Positions 53,585 to 60,632 of a stretch of DNA of 64,000 nt are shown here, piece after piece; the first letter of the stretch is position 1; every line of letters begins with the position of its first letter. Source of the DNA: Knoellia flava TL1 (GTDB lineage Bacteria; Actinomycetota; Actinomycetes; Actinomycetales; Dermatophilaceae); assembly GCF_000768675.1 (NCBI RefSeq), contig NZ_AVPI01000056.1, forward strand, positions 62,001 through 126,000. Direction: 5' to 3'. A program made the translations under genes and the position numbers. The notes under the pieces were generated by a model. The model was not told the DNA's origin, made no database searches, and saw only the letters and a list, made by a program, of their open reading frames with translations.

Positions 53585-54345
53585 TGTCCGGGCGCCCTCT
53601 GACCATCGGGGGCGTCGCCGCTCTGGTGGTGGGCGGACTCCTCCTCGCCCTCGGGCTCGGCCCGGGGCGAGGAGGAGCGGAACCAGTCGGGGCCTCCTCG
53701 ACGAGCCGCGGGGCATTGGACGTGGCCTGGGGGGTCGCCCCTCCGCAGATCCTGCCGAGCACGCAGGACCCGAGCGCCGACAGCTACTTCGACGGCACGG
53801 CGCAGACAGCGGGTTCGGGCAACACGGGTCGGGCAAAAGCCTCGTCGTCCCGCGGTGGTGCCTCGCCGAGCGGGGCAGCACCCACCCCGCCGGCACGCCA
53901 CGTGTCGGGTGTGCGACTCGAGGTTCCCTCGATCGGTCTGGACCTCGACGTGCACGGTGGGGGAGTGAGTTCCTCGGGCCGGGTGGTGCCGCCCGTGGGG
54001 CGGGCGACCTGGGTACGCGGCTTCGGCCGGGTCGCCCCCGGCGGCGTCGGCACGGCGGTCGTTGCCGGCCACGTCTCTGCCCATGGCAGGCGCGACGTCT
54101 TCGCCGACCTGTCGTCGGTGCGTGTCGGGCACGAGCTCGTCGTGCGCTCCGGCTCCGTGGTGAGGATCTATGCGGTGACGCGGGTGAGTGTCGTCGACAA
54201 GGCGAAGCTCACCAGTGACGCCGAGGTCTGGGGCCCGAACGGCTCGCATCGCCGGCTCGTCCTCATCACCTGCGACGACGACCTCGGCTACCGCGAGGAC
54301 GGTCACAGGGTGGCGAACTACGCCGTCGTGGCCGAGGCGATCTGA
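53584..54345 (+). CDS. Sortase (class E/F-like)
   Basis: Membrane-anchored transpeptidase of 253 residues. After an N-terminal helix (residues about 7-28) and a long Ser/Ala/Gly linker comes the sortase fold: RLEVPSIGLDLDVHGGGV, the catalytic His in VVAGHVSAHG near residue 164, the Cys in LVLITCDDDL near 228 and a likely Arg in GHRVANY. The spacing resembles the short actinobacterial class E/F enzymes. It is directly joined to its two probable substrates. Confidence 0.88.
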   Translation: MSGRPLTIGGVAALVVGGLLLALGLGPGRGGAEPVGASSTSRGALDVAWGVAPPQILPSTQDPSADSYFDGTAQTAGSGNTGRAKASSSRGGASPSGAAPTPPARHVSGVRLEVPSIGLDLDVHGGGVSSSGRVVPPVGRATWVRGFGRVAPGGVGTAVVAGHVSAHGRRDVFADLSSVRVGHELVVRSGSVVRIYAVTRVSVVDKAKLTSDAEVWGPNGSHRRLVLITCDDDLGYREDGHRVANYAVVAEAI

Positions 54346-54381
54346 TCCCCACGCCGCCCCGCCGGCGACGGGGAGGGCTGG

Positions 54382-55167
54382 CTAGTAGTCCTCCTCGTCC
54401 CAGATGCGGACCTTCTTGGGCTTGGCGGGCCGACCGGGGATCTCCTCTCGAAGCTCTCGCCGGATCCCCAGCCAGATGAGCAGCAGCCCGACCGGCATCG
54501 ACAGCCACCACTGGAACGCATAGGCCTGGTGCGGGCCGAGACTCCGGTCCGGGCGCTCGAGCGGCTGCGGCCGGGCCGGTGTCGAACCGTCCGCAGCGCG
54601 CTCGGTGTCGAGGACGAGGTAGCCGTCGAGGACCTCCCGCCCCCACGCCCTCTCGACGTCGGGTCGGCTGATGCTCGCGACCTGCCCCTCGGGAAGGGTC
54701 TTGCGCTGGGTGGTCTCCAACGGACGCACCCACCCCACGACGGAGACCTCACCGGCAGGCGCCTCCGGCACGACCGGCCGGACCGATGCGCCGCGTTCGG
54801 AGTTGGGGACCCACCCGCGGTCGACGACCACGGTGCGTCCGTCGGCGAGCACGAGGGGAGCGAGGACCTCGTAGCCGAAGACATTGTTGTTGGGCCGGTT
54901 GCGGACGAGGACCTGCGCACCGTCGTAACGACCCTCGGCGCTCACGCGGGTCCAGTCGTCCTTCGCCCGGTCGACCGGGTCGTCGTCGAGCACCGTCGTG
55001 GCGGGGACGGGGTCCGCCCGGTAGTGGGCGTCGAGGAGCGCGTTGCGCTCGACCTTGAACTCGTGCCGGCCGTACTGCCAGTGGCCCAGCTGGTAGGCGC
55101 CGAATGCATACAGCGCGGCGAGTGCCAGCGCCCCCAGCCAACGAGGGGTGAGCAGGCGCCGTAACAC
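54382..55167 (-). CDS. SURF1-family cytochrome oxidase assembly protein
   Basis: A 261-residue membrane protein with a helix at each end, TPRWLGALALAALYAFGAYQLGHWQ and YAFQWWLSMPVGLLLIW, and a central outer domain (VLVRNRPNNNVFGYEVLAPL, VDRGWVPN). SURF1 helps insert heme A into cytochrome oxidase, which fits the ctaA and ctaB genes in this window. I chose GTG 55167 (MLRRLLTPRWLG), 7 nt after a TAGCGT box; ATG 55188 would add seven residues. The tail ends in an acidic WDEEDY. Confidence 0.88.
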   Translation of the reverse strand: MLRRLLTPRWLGALALAALYAFGAYQLGHWQYGRHEFKVERNALLDAHYRADPVPATTVLDDDPVDRAKDDWTRVSAEGRYDGAQVLVRNRPNNNVFGYEVLAPLVLADGRTVVVDRGWVPNSERGASVRPVVPEAPAGEVSVVGWVRPLETTQRKTLPEGQVASISRPDVERAWGREVLDGYLVLDTERAADGSTPARPQPLERPDRSLGPHQAYAFQWWLSMPVGLLLIWLGIRRELREEIPGRPAKPKKVRIWDEEDY

Positions 55168-55174
55168 GCGCGTC

Positions 55175-55193
55175 ACGCTACCCGGCATACGCT
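55175..55193. promoter_or_regulatory. Divergent -10 boxes of SURF1 and moaA
   Basis: TAGCGT on the minus strand (55175-55180) and TACGCT on the plus strand (55188-55193) flank a GGCATAC heptamer. Both genes start 6-7 nt downstream and look leaderless. Confidence 0.5.
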
Positions 55194-55199
55194 GAGGGC

Positions 55200-56210
55200 A
55201 TGTCCGCCGCCCCGCACACCGCACGTCTCGCGGACCGCCACGGTCGGGTCGCGCGCGACCTGCGCGTCTCGGTGACCGACCGGTGCAACCTTCGTTGCCG
55301 CTACTGCATGCCCGCCGAGGGACTGCCGTGGCTCGCCAAGCCCGAGATGCTCACCGACGACGAGCTCGTCCGGCTCGTCGGGATCTTCGTCGGACTCGGC
55401 GTCGAGCAGGTGCGACTGACCGGGGGCGAGCCGTTGCTCCGCCGCTCGCTCGTCGACCTCGTCGGGCGGATCGCGGCCCTGGATCCGCGCCCGCGCATCG
55501 CGATGACGACGAACGGCGTGGGCCTCGACCGCCTCGCCGCGCCCCTCGCGGCGGCCGGTCTCGACAGGGTCAACGTCAGCCTCGACACGGTCGACCCCGC
55601 CGAGTTCGCGGCCCTCACCCGCCGCGACCGGCTGGCGGACGTCGAGGCCGGGCTCGAGGCGGCACGCGAGGCCGGTCTCACCCCCGTCAAAGTCAACGCC
55701 GTCGCGATGCGGGGAGTCAACGACACCTCGGTGGCCGACCTGCTCGCCTGGTGCCTCGAGCGCGGCTACGAGCTGCGGTTCATCGAGCAGATGCCGCTCG
55801 ACGCGCAGCACGGGTGGGACGCCTCGACGATGATCTCGTCGGACGAGATCCGCGAGCGGCTCTCGGAGAGGTTCGTCATCACCCCGCTGCCCGCCGCCGA
55901 GCGGGGGAGCGCCCCGGCCGAGCGGTTCCTCGTCGACGGTGGACCCGCGACGGTCGGCATCGTCGCCAGCGTCACGGCGCCCTTCTGCGGTGCCTGCGAC
56001 CGGACCCGGCTCACGGCCGACGGGCAGGTGCGCAACTGCCTCTTCTCGCAGCGCGAGACCGACCTGCGCGGGCCGATGCGCGAGGGCGTGAGCGACGCCG
56101 AGCTCGCCGACCTCATCACCGGTGAGATGTGGCGCAAGGCCAAGGGGCACGGGATCGGTAGCGAGGACTTCGTCCAGCCGCTGCGGCCCATGAGTGCGAT
56201 CGGCGGCTAA
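55200..56210 (+). CDS. moaA: GTP 3',8-cyclase MoaA
   Basis: Radical-SAM enzyme for the first step of molybdenum-cofactor synthesis, 336 residues. The N-terminal SAM cluster motif is CNLRCRYC near residue 28, and the C-terminal substrate cluster uses Cys in FCGACDRTRL and VRNCLF. The chain ends in the Gly-Gly needed for activity. The ATG lies 6 nt after TACGCT. No other moa genes are in the window. Confidence 0.96.
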   Translation: MSAAPHTARLADRHGRVARDLRVSVTDRCNLRCRYCMPAEGLPWLAKPEMLTDDELVRLVGIFVGLGVEQVRLTGGEPLLRRSLVDLVGRIAALDPRPRIAMTTNGVGLDRLAAPLAAAGLDRVNVSLDTVDPAEFAALTRRDRLADVEAGLEAAREAGLTPVKVNAVAMRGVNDTSVADLLAWCLERGYELRFIEQMPLDAQHGWDASTMISSDEIRERLSERFVITPLPAAERGSAPAERFLVDGGPATVGIVASVTAPFCGACDRTRLTADGQVRNCLFSQRETDLRGPMREGVSDAELADLITGEMWRKAKGHGIGSEDFVQPLRPMSAIGG

Positions 56211-56220
56211 CCCGAGGACG

Positions 56221-56421
56221 TCAGCCGGCGTCGGCGGGGATCTCGTCGACCGGCACGTTCTCGCGGAGGAAGCCGCGCAGCGAGAGGAAGTCGCCGAGGG
56301 TGACGCAGTGCTCGTCGCACGCGAGCCACACCTTGCGCCGCTCCGGCGTGTGCAGGCGGGGGTTGTTCCACAGGAGGGCCCATGTCGCCTCGAGACGGCA
56401 CCCCTTGGCGCTGCAGGTCAC
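56221..56421 (-). CDS. Small Cys-containing conserved protein
   Basis: A 66-residue protein starting MTCSAKGCRLEATWALLWNN. Cys pairs in CSAKGC and the CDEHC segment look like a small zinc-binding unit. The GTG start overlaps the stop of the DUF3099 gene as GTGA, so the two are coupled. I recognise the pattern from actinobacterial genomes but cannot give a function. Confidence 0.7.
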   Translation of the reverse strand: MTCSAKGCRLEATWALLWNNPRLHTPERRKVWLACDEHCVTLGDFLSLRGFLRENVPVDEIPADAG

Positions 56422-56714
56422 CGGTCGATCTGGCGTCGGTGCGGGTCCTGCGGGGTGACCCGTGCGAGCCGGCCGGCCGCCCGGGGTGAGCGCGCGTTGG
56501 CGAAGACGACCGCGACGTAGGGCAGGACGACTGCCAGCGCGACCGACGTCCAGCGCACCCATCCGGAGGTGAGGAAGGCGAGCACGAAGCAGCCGGTGCG
56601 GATGGCCATGGTCACGAGGTACTGCCTCATCCGGGCGTTGAGGTCGTCGGCTGCCTTGCGCGGCGCAGTCGTGACGGACTGGACGCTCGGGTCGGATCGG
56701 CGGGCCGTGCTCAC
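56418..56714 (-). CDS. DUF3099-domain membrane protein
   Basis: A 98-residue protein with two hydrophobic segments (MAIRTGCFVLAFLTSG and TSVALAVVLPYVAVVFAN), matching the DUF3099 layout. The N-terminus, STARRSDPSVQSVTTAP, is polar. GTG 56714 lies 6 nt after a TACAGT box. Function unknown. Confidence 0.8.
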   Translation of the reverse strand: MSTARRSDPSVQSVTTAPRKAADDLNARMRQYLVTMAIRTGCFVLAFLTSGWVRWTSVALAVVLPYVAVVFANARSPRAAGRLARVTPQDPHRRQIDR

Positions 56715-56720
56715 GAACTC

Positions 56721-56726
56721 ACTGTA
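56721..56726 (-). promoter_or_regulatory. Candidate -10 box of the DUF3099 gene
   Basis: TACAGT on the minus strand, 6 nt before the GTG at 56714. Confidence 0.45.
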
Positions 56727-56751
56727 CGTCGGCTTCCTGAACGACTCCTGA

Positions 56752-57528
<777 letters not shown>

Positions 57529-57566
57529 CCACCTCCACCCCCACCTCACCCAGGAGAACGACACCG

Positions 57567-58325
57567 ATGCTGCTCGAGGGCAAGAAGCTGCTCATCACGG
57601 GAGTCCTCATGGACTCCTCGATCGCCTTCCACGTCGCCAAGCTGGCGCAGGAGCAGGGAGCCGAGGTCGTGCTCACGTCCTTCGGGCGGACGATGAAGAT
57701 CACGTCGACCATCGCCAAGCGGCTGCCGACGACGCCGCCGGTGGTCGAGCTCGACGTCACCGACACCGAGCACCTCGACACCCTTGCCGAGCGCCTGCGC
57801 GAGCACGTCGACGGGCTCGACGGTGTGCTGCACTCGATCGGCTTCGCGCCGCAGGGCGCCTTCAACTTCCTCGAGGGGACCTTCGAGGACGTGTCGACGG
57901 CGATGCACGCATCGGCCTACTCGCTCAAGTCGCTCGCCGTCGCCGCGCTGCCGCTCATGTCGCCCGGCTCGTCGGTGGTCGGCCTGACGTTCGACGCGAA
58001 GTTCGCCTGGCCCGTCTACGACTGGATGGGTGTGGCCAAGGCCGCCTTCGAATCCACCAACCGCTACCTCGCTCGCGACCTCGGTCCCAAGGGCGTGCGC
58101 TGCAACCTCGTCGCTGCCGGGCCGATCCGGACCACGGCCGCGAAGTCGATCCCGGGGTTCCAGACCTTCGAGGACTCGTGGGACGAGCGGGCACCGCTGG
58201 GCTGGGACGTCAACGACGCCGTGCCGGCGGCGAAGGCGTGCGCCGCCCTGTTGTCCGACTGGTTCCCCGCGACGACGGGCGAGATCGTCCACGTCGACGG
58301 TGGCGTCCACGCGATGGGCATCTGA
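57567..58325 (+). CDS. inhA: Enoyl-ACP reductase InhA/FabI
   Basis: NADH-dependent last step of each fatty-acid elongation cycle, 252 residues. The family opening LLEGKKLLITGVLMDSSIAFHVA, HSIGFAPQGAF and the active-site Tyr and Lys in YDWMGVAKAAFES are present. CAGGAGAACGAC precedes the ATG. It is the likely target of triclosan-type inhibitors by family. Confidence 0.96.
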   Translation: MLLEGKKLLITGVLMDSSIAFHVAKLAQEQGAEVVLTSFGRTMKITSTIAKRLPTTPPVVELDVTDTEHLDTLAERLREHVDGLDGVLHSIGFAPQGAFNFLEGTFEDVSTAMHASAYSLKSLAVAALPLMSPGSSVVGLTFDAKFAWPVYDWMGVAKAAFESTNRYLARDLGPKGVRCNLVAAGPIRTTAAKSIPGFQTFEDSWDERAPLGWDVNDAVPAAKACAALLSDWFPATTGEIVHVDGGVHAMGI

Positions 58326-58340
58326 GTCCGGGAGGACAAC

Positions 58341-58346
58341 TAGGCT
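58341..58346 (+). promoter_or_regulatory. Candidate -10 box of the CphA-like gene
   Basis: TAGGCT, 6 nt before the GTG at 58353, so probably leaderless. A GGAGGA lies further upstream at 58331-58336, too far to serve that start. Confidence 0.45.
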
Positions 58347-58352
58347 CGCCGG

Positions 58353-60557
58353 GTGACCAGCGACCTGCACACCGCACCTGCCGTGACCGCAACCGAGGTC
58401 CGGGTCCTCGAGGGGCCCAACCTCTACTTCCCGAGGCCGGCGGCCAAGGTCACGCTCGACCTCACGCCATACGTCGACGCCGACCGTGAGACGCTCGGCC
58501 GCGTCGCTCGCACGGCAGGACTCGGCGGCGCCCAGGTGGGCGACCCGCACACCGAGCAGCGTCAGCGGGTCGTCGCGCGACTGGCCGAACGCGCTGTGCG
58601 GCAGGTGTCCCGCGCGTCGGGCACAAGCCGGCTCGGCGTCCGGTCGCGGCCCGGCACCGAGCTGTCGGTCGTCGTCGTGTCGTTCGTCTGGCGCCGGCGC
58701 GGCTCGGCGCAGGCCCTCGGCGAGTCCGTGGCACCGGTGCTCGAGGCGTGGCTGCGCGGTGACGACGTCGTCGAGCAGCAGGCCGAGCTCGTCCGGTCCG
58801 CGCCGGACGGCCCGCCGCCGCGGATCGTCACGCCCCGGATCCCCGTGGCGTCGGTGACCGGCACCAACGGCAAGACGTCGACGACCCGCCTGCTCGCCCA
58901 CATCGCCATGACGGCCGGCAAGCACACGGCGTGGAGCTCGACGGACGGCGTCGTCGACCACGGCGAGATGGTCGAGGCGGGCGACTTCTCCGGACCGGCC
59001 GGTGCCCGCGGCGTGCTGGGTGCGCCCGGCGTCGAAATCGGGATCCTCGAGACCGCGCGCGGCGGCATGCTCCTCAAGGGCCTCGGGGTGTCGCACAACG
59101 ACGTCTCCGTGGTCACCAACGTCTCGGCCGACCACCTCGGTCTCCACGGCGTCGACACTGTCGACCAGCTCGCTGAGGTCAAGGCGATCATCACGCGCGC
59201 CACGCGCCCCGAGGGGTGGACCGTCCTCAACGGTGACGACCCCCGCGTCTGGGCGATGCGCACCGGCTCTCCCGCGAAGCCGTGGGTCTTCACGCTCGAC
59301 CCGAACTCGCCGGCGATCCGTGAGTCGCTCGGTGCCGGGGGACGAGCGATCACCGTCCTCGACGACCACGTCACCGTGCTCAGCGAGTCGGGTATGCCGG
59401 ACCGTCTCGTCCCGATCGTCGACATCCCGATGACGATCAGCGGCCTGTCGCGGCACAACGTCGCCAACGTCCTCGCCGCGGCTGCGGCCGCGCTCGGGCT
59501 CGGCATCGACCGCGACGCGGTCGTCGAGGGCCTGCGCTCGTTCCGTCCCGACGCCTCGCTCAACCCGGGCCGCATGAACACCTACACGGCGACGGCTGGG
59601 CTCGGCGGCCAGTGCACCGTCGTCGTCGACCTCGCGCACAACGAGGCCGGGCTCGAAGCGCTCATGGACGTCGCCGAGGGGCTCGTGGCGCCCGGCTCGC
59701 GGATCCACCTGGGCCTCGGCGCCGCCGGCGACCGCACCGACGAGATCCTCGAGAACCTCGGCGAGATCGCGGGGCACCGGGCCGACCACGTCGTCGCCGC
59801 GCACAAGGCGCACTACCTGCGCGGCCGCTCGATGGAGGAGCTCGAGAGCCACCTCCGGATCGGGCTGCAGCGGGCGGGAGTGGCCGACATCGCGTCCTAC
59901 ACGACCGAGCTCGCCGGGCTGCAGGCGCTCGTCGAGGCCGCGCACGACGGTGACGTCGTCGCGATCATGTGCCATGCCGAGCGGCAGGCGATCTACGACT
60001 GGCTCGCCGAGATCGGTGCGGTCGCCGACGACGCGGCGGACATCCGCCGCAAGGTCATCGCCTCCCGCGGTGAGCACGAGGCCGAGGAGGCCATCGCCGA
60101 GCTCTGGGCCGACGAGGACGCGGACCGGCGCATCGAGACCGCTGCGCGCCTGCACGCGGCCTACCCCGGCGACTCCCGGATCACCTACGAGTACGCCGGC
60201 ACCTTCGACTCGGCCGGGCAGGAGCAGCGGGCCGTCGAGCTCTACCGCGAGGCGCTCGACATCGGTCTGCGTGAGCCCTTCCACCACCGGGCCGTCATCC
60301 AGCTCGCGTCCTCGCTGCGCAACGTCGGCGAGCACGAGGAGGCCGTGCGCCTGCTCGACGAGCTCGCCGCCGACCGTCCCGAGTCGGTCGGCGTCGCTGC
60401 CTTCCGCGCCCTCGCCCTGCACTCGGCGGGTCGGTCGGCCGACGCGCTCGGCGGGCTGCTGTCGGTCGTCGCTCAGGCGAGCACCGACGAGGACGTGCTG
60501 CGCTACCGGCGCTCGCTCACGGCATACGCGAAGGAGCTGGAGCAGGGCGTGAGGTGA
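58353..60557 (+). CDS. CphA-like Mur ligase fused to a TPR domain, without ATP-grasp
   Basis: A 734-residue protein in three parts. Residues 14-150 begin EVRVLEGPNLYFPRPAAKV and look like a divergent form of the N-terminal domain of cyanophycin synthetase. Residues about 158-570 form a Mur ligase: P-loop SVTGTNGKTSTTRLLAH, then ETARGGMLLKGLGVSHNDV, VSADHLGLHGVDTV and DLAHNEAG, each with a counterpart in the neighbouring CphA. Residues 575-734 are helical TPR repeats (RAVIQLASSLRNVGEHEEAVRLL), which usually form a separate small protein. The ATP-grasp half of CphA is missing. Substrate unknown. Confidence 0.85.
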   Translation: MTSDLHTAPAVTATEVRVLEGPNLYFPRPAAKVTLDLTPYVDADRETLGRVARTAGLGGAQVGDPHTEQRQRVVARLAERAVRQVSRASGTSRLGVRSRPGTELSVVVVSFVWRRRGSAQALGESVAPVLEAWLRGDDVVEQQAELVRSAPDGPPPRIVTPRIPVASVTGTNGKTSTTRLLAHIAMTAGKHTAWSSTDGVVDHGEMVEAGDFSGPAGARGVLGAPGVEIGILETARGGMLLKGLGVSHNDVSVVTNVSADHLGLHGVDTVDQLAEVKAIITRATRPEGWTVLNGDDPRVWAMRTGSPAKPWVFTLDPNSPAIRESLGAGGRAITVLDDHVTVLSESGMPDRLVPIVDIPMTISGLSRHNVANVLAAAAAALGLGIDRDAVVEGLRSFRPDASLNPGRMNTYTATAGLGGQCTVVVDLAHNEAGLEALMDVAEGLVAPGSRIHLGLGAAGDRTDEILENLGEIAGHRADHVVAAHKAHYLRGRSMEELESHLRIGLQRAGVADIASYTTELAGLQALVEAAHDGDVVAIMCHAERQAIYDWLAEIGAVADDAADIRRKVIASRGEHEAEEAIAELWADEDADRRIETAARLHAAYPGDSRITYEYAGTFDSAGQEQRAVELYREALDIGLREPFHHRAVIQLASSLRNVGEHEEAVRLLDELAADRPESVGVAAFRALALHSAGRSADALGGLLSVVAQASTDEDVLRYRRSLTAYAKELEQGVR

Positions 60558-60597
60558 CGCCCATGTCGTCTCCCGCCGCCGGATGACGGCGAGAGAC

Positions 60598-60621
60598 GCC
60601 CGACCCGCGGACGGGTCGGGC
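60598..60621. terminator. Bidirectional terminator between the CphA-like gene and cphA
   Basis: GCCCGACCCG, 4-nt loop, CGGGTCGGGC: a perfect 10-bp stem between convergent genes. A second weaker stem (CGTCTC with GAGACG) lies just before it. Confidence 0.75.
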
Positions 60622-60632
60622 GGTCTCCCTGG

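Noticed and set aside
57546-60422. Very long antisense reading frame (958 codons) opposite inhA and the CphA-like gene
   Set aside because: Its product is a low-complexity Arg/Gly/Asp/Val mixture without domains. The plus-strand genes have clear families; the frame stays open only because of high GC codon bias.
60075-60557. TPR region as a separate gene downstream of the Mur ligase
   Set aside because: It is in the same uninterrupted frame, with no stop, start codon context or ribosome site between the two parts.
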